60,821 bases of DNA from Bacteroidales bacterium (GTDB lineage: Bacteria; Bacteroidota; Bacteroidia; Bacteroidales; UBA932): the NCBI GenBank assembly GCA_015060455.1, contig SUYM01000020.1:1-60821 (forward strand), read 5' to 3'. The first letter of the stretch is position 1, and each line of letters starts with the position of its first letter. Below the pieces are notes generated by a model, which was not told where the DNA came from, searched no databases, and worked only from the letters and a program-made list of their open reading frames with translations. This document shows, in pieces, positions 8,555 to 17,362 of the stretch. A program made the position numbers and the translations under genes.

Positions 8555-8585
8555 TTTGTTTTTATGTAAAAAAGTCCTACCTTTG
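8555..8585 (+). promoter_or_regulatory. Promoter of the fimbrial operon
   Basis: TTTG (8555-8558), exactly 19 bp, then TACCTTTG (8578-8585) is a full match to the Bacteroidota consensus. It lies about 48 bp upstream of the first fimbrial gene. No invertible repeat pair flanks it, so phase inversion is not apparent. Confidence 0.85.
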
Positions 8586-8632
8586 ACAACTGACAACTAA
8601 GACAAAGGGCTACAAAAGAGAGGAGTTTTGTA

Positions 8633-10093
8633 GTGTTGATGAAACATACCGGCCATATAATAACCCTATTGCTGATAGCGGCAATGCTTCTGCCCGTGCA
8701 TGTGAGTGCGCAGACGGAGGCTTCAAATGTATATGGAGGTCAGGTAAATAAAAATGTAGTCAAAGCCACTGAAGCCTCACCTTCGGATTTCATGCAGGAA
8801 TATGAAATCTTTTTCCGTTTTGACAGGACTGACATCGATCTTGAATATCTTACAAATAAGGATAATATTGCTGCCCTGAGGCATTATCTTGCTAATTCTC
8901 ATAAGGTTGACAGCATAACCATTTACTCATACGCATCGCCTGAAGGTCGTCAGAAACACAACCAATGGCTCTCACAGGAACGTGCACGTGCAGCCAGGGA
9001 CATACTCCTCAAACATTCCCCTGACAGCGCAATCCTCAACGCAGGAATGATACGTATCTGCCCTCTGTCCGAGAACTGGCCGGGACTGGTCAGAGAGGTG
9101 GAAAAACGTTATCATCGACATGACAGGGAACGCGTCCTCCGTATCCTCAACAACAAGAGCATCTCAGACGACACCAGAAAGTGGCGCCTGGGACGTCTTG
9201 ATAAAGGATACACATGGAGCTTCCTCAGGAGGATCTATATGCCGGAACTCCGCGTCGCAACCTGGGTCTGCGTCTATGGCAACATCGCCACTCCGCTTCC
9301 TCTCATGAAGGCATCCTCAGCCATCATGCCGCAGAAAGTAAGCAGCGATGCGTTGTTTGCAGGTGCTCCTCTCGTGTCCTCTCATCTTGACATCGCGCAA
9401 AAGGACGCGCAGCAGACATCGCAGCAGACATCGCGGCAGACATCGAAGCAGGCAACAAAGCAGCAGGCAGCCTCGAAGAGCAAAACTTCAAAGAAATGGG
9501 TTCAGGAGCAACTTGACCCGTCTCAGAGAACCATTCTGGCACTCAAGACCAACCTGCTTCTTGATGCTGCGACAGCGCTGAACTATGCCATCGAGGTGCC
9601 GATCAACGAGCATGTCTCACTCCAGTACTTCCAGACAACTCCTTGGTGGAACAACAAGAAGAACAATTTCTGTCTTCAGATGCTCACTTTTGGAGGAGAG
9701 GCAAGATGGTGGTTCCTCCCACGCACACGTCCAGCCTCCGAAAACCGCAAACAGAGAGACGCCCTCGTGGGACATTTCCTCGGTGCCTACGGCTGGGGCG
9801 GAAACGGTGACTTGCAGTTCGGAATGAAGGTCTGCCAGCAGTTCGATTTCTGGAGTGCAGGTCTGACCTACGGCTATGCAATGCCGGTGAGCAAGAACCT
9901 CAATATGGAGTTCACCATCAGTGTAGGTTATGCGGCCATTAACTATCAGCACTATGTGCCTACCGATGATTTCAGCCTCCTCGTGAGAGACCCTGAAATG
10001 GCAGGTAAACTGCATTACATCGGTCCGACAAAGGCGGAAATCAGCCTTGTCATCCCTATCCGTGCAAAAATCAGGAAAGGAGGTAACAAATGA
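8633..10093 (+). CDS. OmpA-like / DUF3575 outer-membrane protein of the fimbrial locus
   Basis: A 486-residue exported protein that opens the fimbrial operon. It has a signal peptide ending near HVSAQ and an OmpA-like domain (about 55-130, with IYSYASPEGRQKHNQWLSQE). A Gln/Thr/Ser/Lys linker (about 262-285) precedes a C-terminal DUF3575 beta-barrel-type domain (LKTNLLLDAATALNYAIEV onward). Such proteins often accompany Mfa/Fim loci; a role in anchoring or assembling the fibre at the outer membrane is inferred. The GTG at 8633 is 7 nt after AGGAG, while ATG at 8639 is the alternative start. The stop overlaps the next gene by 4 nt. Confidence 0.8.
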   Translation: MLMKHTGHIITLLLIAAMLLPVHVSAQTEASNVYGGQVNKNVVKATEASPSDFMQEYEIFFRFDRTDIDLEYLTNKDNIAALRHYLANSHKVDSITIYSYASPEGRQKHNQWLSQERARAARDILLKHSPDSAILNAGMIRICPLSENWPGLVREVEKRYHRHDRERVLRILNNKSISDDTRKWRLGRLDKGYTWSFLRRIYMPELRVATWVCVYGNIATPLPLMKASSAIMPQKVSSDALFAGAPLVSSHLDIAQKDAQQTSQQTSRQTSKQATKQQAASKSKTSKKWVQEQLDPSQRTILALKTNLLLDAATALNYAIEVPINEHVSLQYFQTTPWWNNKKNNFCLQMLTFGGEARWWFLPRTRPASENRKQRDALVGHFLGAYGWGGNGDLQFGMKVCQQFDFWSAGLTYGYAMPVSKNLNMEFTISVGYAAINYQHYVPTDDFSLLVRDPEMAGKLHYIGPTKAEISLVIPIRAKIRKGGNK

Positions 10094-11247
10094 AACGGCT
10101 GACCCTCATACTCCTTTCGCTTGTCGCTCTCGTGAATATCTCATGTGAGCGAAGGGAACTCGTGGAACTCTCCAACACCCATTACGTGCGCGTATATATA
10201 AAGGAGGACATCAAGAACGTTACCTGTGGCTTCCATCCTAACGCAGAGAACCGCCCTGAGTACAAGCAGCCGGACATCCTCCGTCTCCTCCTTGCCGACC
10301 CGCAGACAGGCAAACTCAAAGCCGAGCGTTTCCTCCGTACCAAGAAGACAGATGAGAGGGGAACATATTACGAAGGCTACATCGTGGTCTATCCGGGACG
10401 TTATAATCTTATGGTTTATAACTTTGACACAGAAGTATGTATCGTTCGTGATTATACTAACTTTAATAATTCTCAGGTCTATACCAACGAGATTGCGACC
10501 CACATCAGGAGCCGCGTGTCTAAGAATGCGATGAAGGTCGTACAGAAGGCTATGCAGAGAGAAATGTACCGTGTGGCTCAGAAACTGGCGTTGAAGGGTA
10601 TAAAACTGCCGACAAGAGCAGGTGAGGAAATCACGGAAGAGCGTATAGTTTATGACCCTGACCATTTCTTCCTTGCAAACTGTGGTGACATCTATGTACC
10701 TTACACTGATGAACTTGATACACTTAAAACCCCGAACAATGACTTCTTTGTAGCAGAAAGTGTAGTAAAGTCATATTATATTCAGGTTCCTGTAAAGAAC
10801 ATCGACTACGCGACATCATCTCTCGGTCTTGTCAGCGGACTTGCAGGATCAGTCAAACTGGGTACAGCGCAGATCAACGATGAAGATCCGGTAACCGTCT
10901 ATCTTGAACTCAGACCAGGTGAAAATGTTGCAGCAGGTATTTCGAAAGGAGGAAATGAGGATGTCGCTGTGATGTACACTACATTCAACACATTCGGCAA
11001 GCTTCCGGAATCGGAGAACGGACTTACCATAACCTTCGACTTCCTGACGACCCATGGCGGATCCCATACACAGACATTGGATATCACTGACGAGTTTAAC
11101 TCCGCACAGGCTCAAGAGCAGCAATGGATTCTGGTTGATGAAGTCATAGAATTGCCTGAACCGACTTCCAATCCAAACAACTCCGGAGGCGGATTCAAAC
11201 CATCGGTAACAGATTGGGAAGACGTAAATGCCGAGATCATAATTTAG
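10090..11247 (+). CDS. DUF5119 lipoprotein, fimbrial anchor-like
   Basis: A 385-residue lipoprotein (lipobox around Cys19, VNISC) resembling the DUF5119/FimB-Mfa2 type proteins that anchor or terminate Bacteroidales fimbriae. Beta-rich sequence such as YIVVYPGRYNLMVYNFDTE fits the transthyretin-like fold of the family. It ends with SVTDWEDVNAEI, echoing the PSVTPWKDVEV end of the first fimbrillin, which suggests a shared C-terminal strand. It overlaps the OmpA/DUF3575 gene by 4 nt and is followed by a 61-bp AT-rich gap. The anchor role is inferred from position and similarity. Confidence 0.75.
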   Translation: MKRLTLILLSLVALVNISCERRELVELSNTHYVRVYIKEDIKNVTCGFHPNAENRPEYKQPDILRLLLADPQTGKLKAERFLRTKKTDERGTYYEGYIVVYPGRYNLMVYNFDTEVCIVRDYTNFNNSQVYTNEIATHIRSRVSKNAMKVVQKAMQREMYRVAQKLALKGIKLPTRAGEEITEERIVYDPDHFFLANCGDIYVPYTDELDTLKTPNNDFFVAESVVKSYYIQVPVKNIDYATSSLGLVSGLAGSVKLGTAQINDEDPVTVYLELRPGENVAAGISKGGNEDVAVMYTTFNTFGKLPESENGLTITFDFLTTHGGSHTQTLDITDEFNSAQAQEQQWILVDEVIELPEPTSNPNNSGGGFKPSVTDWEDVNAEIII

Positions 11248-11308
11248 AATATGTAAAACAATTATACATACTAACAACATTATTTATTAACAACTTTAAT
11301 TCAAGATT

Positions 11309-12502
11309 ATGAAAAAGTTTTTCATTTTCGCCGCAGTTGCTTGTGTAACACTTGCAAGTTGCGTCAAGAACGAAGGTCCGGTGGCAACTGTTGACCAGCC
11401 GCTGGAGATTACAATTGCAGCCCCAGTTCTCAGCCCTAACGTTAAGTCGGCTAATGAGTTCTGCAATGACTTCCCAACAGATGTAGAGATCGGTCTTTGG
11501 GCTTACTACTATGTAAATTCAACTAATTCAGAGTTGGATGCAGAGTTCTCTACTTTCGGTGAAGGTACTATTTACATGGGTAAGGATCAGGGTGGACTCC
11601 CACTTCATTATTATACTGGTAATGTTGATGGCGTAGGTTCAACTACTACAGAGGTTCAGACTTGGAAGCACGCAACCAACAAGTACTATTGGCCAAAGAA
11701 TGGTTCACTTACTTTCACAGCTTATGCTCCTTACAATGCAAAGAATGCTCTGAAGGCTAATACAACTGACAGTGGTGTCACATTCAGTGAATATGAAGTT
11801 CCTACAGACCCAACGAAACAGGAAGATCTCCTTTACAGCGAAAGAGCTTACAATAAGAAGGCTATCGACGCTGATCCAGGTAAGAATAATACTTATGAAG
11901 GTGTTTCTCTTGTTTTCAAGCACGCGCTTTCTTCAATACATTTCAAGGTGAAGACTGCTGATGCTTATAGTCAAGTAGAAGCACAGGGCGGTACCACTAC
12001 TCTTATCGTTAAGAGTATCGAACTCCTCAATGTGGCATCAGTGGCTTCTTTCGATCAAAATCTTCCTGATGAAAATGGCGGTACTGCAACAGTCGGTGTA
12101 TGGAACGGTTTTGATAGCAAGACAACTTATAAGGTTGATTTTCCTTCAGCAGACGGTATTACTTTGACTAAGGATGCTGTGTATGTAAGAAATGCAAGTG
12201 ATACTGCTCCAGTGGCTGCTGACGGAAGACAGACTACTGACCTCATTCTCATTCCACAGGTTTTGAATGACATCAAGCTTAAAGTTACTTTCACTCTCAA
12301 GAACGACCAGATGGCTGCCCCAATCCAGCAGGTTATCACTAAGGACCTCATCACTGACAATGTAACTGAGTGGAAAGAGGGATGCCGTTACCTTTACACT
12401 ATTTCAGTTGACCTTGATGAAATCTACTTCGAGCCTTCAGTTACTCCTTGGAAGGATGTTGAGGTTACCGATATGGGTGATCAGAAGAATAACAATATCT
12501 AA
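11309..12502 (+). CDS. Fimbrillin family lipoprotein (subunit 1)
   Basis: A 397-residue fimbrillin-like (Mfa_like_1) pilin precursor. The lipobox is TLASC with Cys18. The family core YYWPKNGSLTFTAYAP is near residue 130, FKHALSSIHFKVKTA near 210, and the end PSVTPWKDVEV carries the conserved Trp strand. Type V pilins are exported as lipoproteins, trimmed by an outer-membrane protease and polymerised by strand exchange. Nearly the same signal peptide as the next gene and strongly T-ending, low-GC codons suggest high expression, so it is a candidate major subunit. Confidence 0.85.
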   Translation: MKKFFIFAAVACVTLASCVKNEGPVATVDQPLEITIAAPVLSPNVKSANEFCNDFPTDVEIGLWAYYYVNSTNSELDAEFSTFGEGTIYMGKDQGGLPLHYYTGNVDGVGSTTTEVQTWKHATNKYYWPKNGSLTFTAYAPYNAKNALKANTTDSGVTFSEYEVPTDPTKQEDLLYSERAYNKKAIDADPGKNNTYEGVSLVFKHALSSIHFKVKTADAYSQVEAQGGTTTLIVKSIELLNVASVASFDQNLPDENGGTATVGVWNGFDSKTTYKVDFPSADGITLTKDAVYVRNASDTAPVAADGRQTTDLILIPQVLNDIKLKVTFTLKNDQMAAPIQQVITKDLITDNVTEWKEGCRYLYTISVDLDEIYFEPSVTPWKDVEVTDMGDQKNNNI

Positions 12503-12541
12503 TTTAACGACTAATTCAACTAATTTAATAACCAAACTATC

Positions 12542-13522
12542 ATGAAAAAGTTTTTTATGTTTGCAGCAATGGCAAGTGTAGTGCTTGCAAGTTGCGTTAA
12601 GAATGAGCCTGTTGCTAATGTTGAGCAGGGTGATCTCATTACTTTTGATGCTCCAGTTGTTGCTCCTGTAACAAAGGCAAATGCAGAATTTGAGGGAGAG
12701 TCTTTTAAGGTATATTCTTATTATCAAGCAGGTGAAGATGACTATGCTGGAGCAGGTACAATATATATCAATGGAGCCACAGTAGATTATGAATTTGATA
12801 CCGGTAAGTGGAAAGTTACAGGTAAGGAGTATTACTGGCCAAAGAATGGTCATCTTTCATTTGTTGCATATTCTCCTGTTTCTGCTTCTGCGACAAGTGC
12901 TGCTGATAAACTTACTATCGCTTATGTTGTTAAGAGTGCTGCTAATGAGGATCTTTTGGTTAGTGAATGGAACAAAAAGTTAACTTACGGTACTACTGGT
13001 GAAGTTCCTCTTGCTTTTAACCATGTTCTTTCAAATGTAAACTTTACATTTACATCTGCTATTGATAATCCTGCTGGTGATGTTGTGTCTATCACAGGTA
13101 TTACCCTAAAAAATGTTAATACAACTGCAACTTATACTCAGCCATATAATACAGCTGGTTCTTGGGGTGCGGCTTCTGTGACTACTGACTATACTGTGTA
13201 TACTGGCGAACCAGTTCTTCTTAAGAATTTAGTTTTAACGCAGCAAGAGTTCTTGCTCCTTCCTCAGACTTTAACAGATGACGTAGTTCTTCATGTTGAT
13301 TATACTCTTCCTGCTGACGGTGCGGATGGAAATCCAACCACACTTGCTCAGGAAGCTGATATTAAGTTGAATTCTGATGCAACGATTCAAACATGGTCTA
13401 AGGGTATAAAATACAACTATACTATCACATTCGATGTTAAGACTATGACATTCGTTCCTACTGTAGTTGAGGATACAAATTGGACTGAAGGTGTTGATGG
13501 ATCACTTTCAGATACTCTTTAA
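12542..13522 (+). CDS. Fimbrillin family lipoprotein (subunit 2)
   Basis: A 326-residue paralogue of the preceding pilin with an almost identical signal sequence (MKKFFMFAAMASVVLASC, Cys18). The core YYWPKNGHLSFVAYSP and FNHVLSNVNFTFTSA blocks are present. The C-terminal strand is degenerate but keeps a Trp (EDTNWTEG). It is the most AT-rich gene of the locus and is followed directly by a strong hairpin, as expected where abundant major-subunit mRNA ends. It could be the main shaft pilin, with the neighbour as an alternate or accessory subunit; the sequence does not decide. Confidence 0.85.
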   Translation: MKKFFMFAAMASVVLASCVKNEPVANVEQGDLITFDAPVVAPVTKANAEFEGESFKVYSYYQAGEDDYAGAGTIYINGATVDYEFDTGKWKVTGKEYYWPKNGHLSFVAYSPVSASATSAADKLTIAYVVKSAANEDLLVSEWNKKLTYGTTGEVPLAFNHVLSNVNFTFTSAIDNPAGDVVSITGITLKNVNTTATYTQPYNTAGSWGAASVTTDYTVYTGEPVLLKNLVLTQQEFLLLPQTLTDDVVLHVDYTLPADGADGNPTTLAQEADIKLNSDATIQTWSKGIKYNYTITFDVKTMTFVPTVVEDTNWTEGVDGSLSDTL

Positions 13523-13536
13523 TCCAAACTTTATAC

Positions 13537-13560
13537 GCCCGGGGGCTTCGGCCCCCAGGC
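13537..13560 (+). terminator. GC-rich hairpin after the second fimbrillin gene
   Basis: GCCCGGGGGC-TTCG-GCCCCCAGGC forms a 10-bp stem (one C-A mismatch) with a stable TTCG loop, followed by TTTAAAC rather than a long T-run. It may terminate partially or stabilise the upstream pilin mRNA, lowering expression of the distal genes. Confidence 0.7.
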
Positions 13561-13599
13561 TTTAAACAAAAACGTTGTTAGTATAATTTTAAATTTTTT

Positions 13600-14736
13600 A
13601 TGAGACAATTCATCTGCATACTTTCAGCCTTCGCGCTCCTAATCGGATGCGTGAAGATAGATCCTACCACTAATACTGGGCAGGAGTCGGAGGCTGTCAT
13701 TGCATTTGATTGTCCGATTGTTGACAAGAAGGCAAAGTCCGTTGCTGAGTATAAAATTTATCCGGACAACCTTAATTTCAGAGTCTGGGGCTACTATACG
13801 GAGATTGAAACTAATACTCTCTCCAATAGTCAGACTATGTATATGAATGGTGCCGAGTTTGGCAAGGATGGCGATACTTGGGGATCAGTTGGAAAGGATT
13901 ACTATTGGCCTAACAATGGTTACCTCAACTTTGTGGCCTATGCCCCGGCTTCGCTGCAGATACCTCTTACCATCCAGCAACCTACCATCGATCAGAGAAC
14001 CCTACAGTTGGGTAAATATGTCGTTCCGGATGCGGCAGACGAGGACCTTCTTGTAAGTGAAGTGGAGTATGCCTGTACTAAACCTGTGGTGGAGGGCGCC
14101 GGAGCACCGTTATTATTTCACCACGTTTTGAGTTCAGTAGCGTTCAAGGCCAATTCTGCGATTTATGGTGATAGAGAAGATGACGACCCGGAACGCATTG
14201 ACACTGATCTTCGTATTACAAGAATCGAGATATTGAATGTTCGTTCGCGTGGTACGTTTAGTATTAACCTGCAGAACAATTCGACGAGTTGGATAGTTCC
14301 TGCCCTTCCTACTCTCCAGAAGGATTTCGTAGGATATGATTCTGATGGAGGAACAGGTGTAGAACTTACAGATGAGTTGCAGTTCTGTCACGATAAGCAG
14401 ATAGATCCGGAAGATGAGGAAACATTGTCTTTGACGAACCTGATTCTGCTCCCTCAGCAGATTTTGGACGATGTTACCCTTCAGGTGACGTATGATATGA
14501 CTCACACCAATCTGAAGGATGACGGCGGCAACCAGGTGTGGATCAAGGATCAGGTCAAGACTGTGCAGGTCAATCAGTGTGGTGTCACCAAGTGGTTGCG
14601 CGGACACCGTTACATATACCATATATCTTTGAGCCTTGATAAGATTCAATGTACGGTTGATGATATTGATTGGAACGAAACTGAGTTAATTACTGATTTC
14701 GAAGATTTGTCTGTTGGAGATGTCGTAGGATTATAG
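13600..14736 (+). CDS. Fimbrillin family lipoprotein (minor subunit 3)
   Basis: A 378-residue fimbrillin-like lipoprotein with lipobox LLIGC (Cys17). It retains YYWPNNGYLNFVAYAP and FHHVLSSVAFKANSA, and near the end DDIDWNETEL, the Trp-containing strand. It lies beyond the internal hairpin, so it is probably made in smaller amounts, as expected of accessory or tip-complex subunits in Fim/Mfa systems. Only 8 bp separate it from the next gene. Confidence 0.8.
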   Translation: MRQFICILSAFALLIGCVKIDPTTNTGQESEAVIAFDCPIVDKKAKSVAEYKIYPDNLNFRVWGYYTEIETNTLSNSQTMYMNGAEFGKDGDTWGSVGKDYYWPNNGYLNFVAYAPASLQIPLTIQQPTIDQRTLQLGKYVVPDAADEDLLVSEVEYACTKPVVEGAGAPLLFHHVLSSVAFKANSAIYGDREDDDPERIDTDLRITRIEILNVRSRGTFSINLQNNSTSWIVPALPTLQKDFVGYDSDGGTGVELTDELQFCHDKQIDPEDEETLSLTNLILLPQQILDDVTLQVTYDMTHTNLKDDGGNQVWIKDQVKTVQVNQCGVTKWLRGHRYIYHISLSLDKIQCTVDDIDWNETELITDFEDLSVGDVVGL

Positions 14737-14744
14737 TTGGATAG

Positions 14745-15689
14745 ATGAAGAAAGTCGTTTACATATTTGTTGCCCTCATGCTTCTGGCTGGATGCACAAT
14801 CGATGCTCCGATCGTTTATGATCCGGATCTGAGATTGCTCTTCCATCCGGAGATGTATCATCATATAGATGATGAGCAGGCACCGGCTTTCCCTCACGGA
14901 CAGGATATTTCAGTATGCGCATGGACTGGAGATAGGGAGTGGCTCCCGCTTTCGAGAGCATTCAGCCAGGAGGTCCCGCTTACTGACAGTATAAGAAAGA
15001 TACAGGTCACGGATACTCTTTGGGTACTTGAAGAAGAGGTCCTGTGGCCAAGCAGGAATCAGGTGCTCTCAGTTACTGCATATTCTCCACATGATGAGGA
15101 CTGCGAGGTTGACAGGGAGAAGGGCGTTCAGTGGAGTACTGATGTATTAGAGGAACAGGTGGATCTGCTCTATTCTCATAAGGAAAGAAATAGACAGGGT
15201 AATGTAAATAATAATATATTTCACCTTCCATTTAATCACGCTCTGTCGCGAGTTAGTTTCTATGTAAAGAACAGGGTCGATAATAATGGTGCACATGATG
15301 TTTTCAATAGACCCCACCTGATTACGGTAACCAATATTGTTGTGGAAGGGGTAAAACATAGTGGCTCGTTCTGCTCGCTTCCTTCGCCGACATGGACCTT
15401 GGATGATGATGTGCAGACGCTTGAGATTTTTGACGGATCTTTCCTTACTTCGGGTACTCCAGAACCAATAGGGAATATCTGGCTTATGGTTCCGCAAACG
15501 TTCAATACGAAAATTTTTGTGCAGTTCCAATATACGACTGTGGAACCGACAACAATTACACAACGCTTGGGCACCGTCCCACTGACTGCGACAATAGAAC
15601 CTGGACGCGACTACATATATACACTTTCTGTCGGAATTGACGACGTTCTGTTCCTGCAGGAGAGAATAGAAGACAGATTGAAGAAATGA
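14745..15689 (+). CDS. Fimbrillin-like lipoprotein (minor subunit 4)
   Basis: A 314-residue lipoprotein (lipobox LLAGC, Cys17) with diverged fimbrillin blocks VLWPSRNQVLSVTAYSP and FNHALSRVSFYVKNR. The C-terminus lacks the tryptophan strand and ends in a charged ERIEDRLKK tail, so it may not be able to donate a strand to a following subunit. It overlaps the next gene by 4 nt, suggesting coupled translation. A minor or capping subunit is an inference. Confidence 0.72.
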   Translation: MKKVVYIFVALMLLAGCTIDAPIVYDPDLRLLFHPEMYHHIDDEQAPAFPHGQDISVCAWTGDREWLPLSRAFSQEVPLTDSIRKIQVTDTLWVLEEEVLWPSRNQVLSVTAYSPHDEDCEVDREKGVQWSTDVLEEQVDLLYSHKERNRQGNVNNNIFHLPFNHALSRVSFYVKNRVDNNGAHDVFNRPHLITVTNIVVEGVKHSGSFCSLPSPTWTLDDDVQTLEIFDGSFLTSGTPEPIGNIWLMVPQTFNTKIFVQFQYTTVEPTTITQRLGTVPLTATIEPGRDYIYTLSVGIDDVLFLQERIEDRLKK

Positions 15690-17335
15690 TAAGGAGAATC
15701 CATATATCAAGCATCCTGCTGCTTTTCATTGTGGCGGTAGCCTCTTGCCGTTACAATGAGATGGAGCCGGGTCGTGAATCGTCAATAAAGGCCAATGACA
15801 ACCACATCGCCTTTCAGGTAGGTGCTGCACAGTCTGCCTCATCGCAGACCAAGGCCTATCCGGCGCAGCAGGGAAGGAAGGTATTCCTTTGTGCTGACGG
15901 AACTGATTCTCTGTATCTTTCGGCTTCGGTGTCTGACAACACTACGCAGGTCTTTACCGGGACACCTGCTGTCAAGGGCGCTCAAGTAACCACTGAAAAC
16001 CTTGAACTCTTCCATGTCACTGCTAATGTCGATGCTTCGCTCAGATATTTCCCATTCACAGCAGTAGGACAGGAGGATAAGGCCGATGACGTTTATACTC
16101 TCGATTATTATTGGCCTCAGGATACTCTTGATTTCTTTGCGACGAATTTCGATCCTGTAATGACCCCGGACCCTCTCGTCACCTCCGTCTTAGGTGATAT
16201 CGCAGATCTTGATGAGTTCGAGGCAAGTCTGACAAAATCATCAGGCGTCGAGCCATATAGCTACACATCGATATCATGGGAAGATAATCTTCTCTATGTC
16301 GGCTATGAAGGGGACAATTATATTGGTCAGTTTGCCTATGCGCATAAAGAACCGGATCCAAGTGTCAATCAGGATGCCCGTTTTCAGCCGGACTATGTCT
16401 TTGCAATATCGCAGAACCGTTCACAGAATCAGGGAGTTGTGCCTCTGAGGTTTGCGCATTGCTTCTCGGCTGTCACTTTCCGCATTGGTTCTGCCTTCAT
16501 GAGTTCGGAAGGACGACAGGTCAAGAGCATCCGCATTTCAGGAGTTCCGAACACCGGCACCTGTGATATTTCAGAGCAGGACGGTCAGATGGATTTCGTA
16601 TGGCACACTGATGATGCGGAGCGTACCACATTCACTCAGGACATTGCTTCCGAAGGTGATGCGACCAATATAGAGAACAATCAGATCATCAATGCCGATG
16701 AGTTGACCTTCATGCTCATACCTCATGAGATATCGGAAGATGAGACAATTACGATAACATTCGGTCTGCATGCCGGTGAGGATTCTGCTCATGATTGGGT
16801 TGTGCAATTGAAGATAAGAGATCTTTTCGCTGACGACACCGATCCGGAGTGGCTCCCTGGCAAGAGATACACCTACACAATTGTAAGTGAAGAAACGGTT
16901 GACATTCAGATTTCCGATGAATTTATCTCTACGGATCCGATGATCAAGGGCAATCTTGACATCCTGAACAAGGGTATTGCACCGGTGTATGTGAGAGCAT
17001 ACGTCATCGGATGGTGGGAGAATGAGTCAGGAGATCTCGTGCATCCTTGGGTCAAGACTGACGGACAGTGGAGCGGTACGCAGTGGACTGATGGCGTATT
17101 TGTCCCAGGTGCAGGCAAGTGGAAACTTGGAGGAGACGGCTTCTTCTATTATTCACAACCATTGTGGTCCGGTGATTCGGCAGATCCGCTGTTCGATACT
17201 TATACCCTGCAACAGACCACTCCTCCTGTTACTGGAGCCCGCCTGATTCTGAATGTCGTCACTCAGGCTATCATCCATTATAAGGTTTCAGATGCATGGC
17301 CGGATGCAGGTGTTCAGTTTGGTGGAATGAATTAG
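15686..17335 (+). CDS. Fimbrillin-like lipoprotein (large minor subunit 5)
   Basis: A 549-residue lipoprotein (lipobox VAVASC, Cys21). A fimbrillin-like N-terminal region with YYWPQDTLDFFATNF near 135 and FAHCFSAVTFRIGSA near 255 is followed by an additional C-terminal domain of about 140 residues (from STDPMIKGNLDI). That domain is rich in Trp and Gly (VIGWWEN, GKWKLGGDGFFYYS) and not found in the other four. The extra domain may be a binding module, so this is the best candidate among the lipoproteins for a tip adhesin. Function is inferred. Confidence 0.7.
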   Translation: MIRRIHISSILLLFIVAVASCRYNEMEPGRESSIKANDNHIAFQVGAAQSASSQTKAYPAQQGRKVFLCADGTDSLYLSASVSDNTTQVFTGTPAVKGAQVTTENLELFHVTANVDASLRYFPFTAVGQEDKADDVYTLDYYWPQDTLDFFATNFDPVMTPDPLVTSVLGDIADLDEFEASLTKSSGVEPYSYTSISWEDNLLYVGYEGDNYIGQFAYAHKEPDPSVNQDARFQPDYVFAISQNRSQNQGVVPLRFAHCFSAVTFRIGSAFMSSEGRQVKSIRISGVPNTGTCDISEQDGQMDFVWHTDDAERTTFTQDIASEGDATNIENNQIINADELTFMLIPHEISEDETITITFGLHAGEDSAHDWVVQLKIRDLFADDTDPEWLPGKRYTYTIVSEETVDIQISDEFISTDPMIKGNLDILNKGIAPVYVRAYVIGWWENESGDLVHPWVKTDGQWSGTQWTDGVFVPGAGKWKLGGDGFFYYSQPLWSGDSADPLFDTYTLQQTTPPVTGARLILNVVTQAIIHYKVSDAWPDAGVQFGGMN

Positions 17336-17362
17336 TCCATATATGTTTGGATACTTTACATT

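Noticed and set aside
8377..8586. 69-codon open frame ahead of the fimbrial operon.
   Set aside because: It overlaps a dispersed repeat and the consensus promoter of the operon and has no recognisable sequence.
8555..8640. Invertible (phase-variable) fimbrial promoter.
   Set aside because: I could not find inverted repeats flanking the promoter or an invertase gene nearby.
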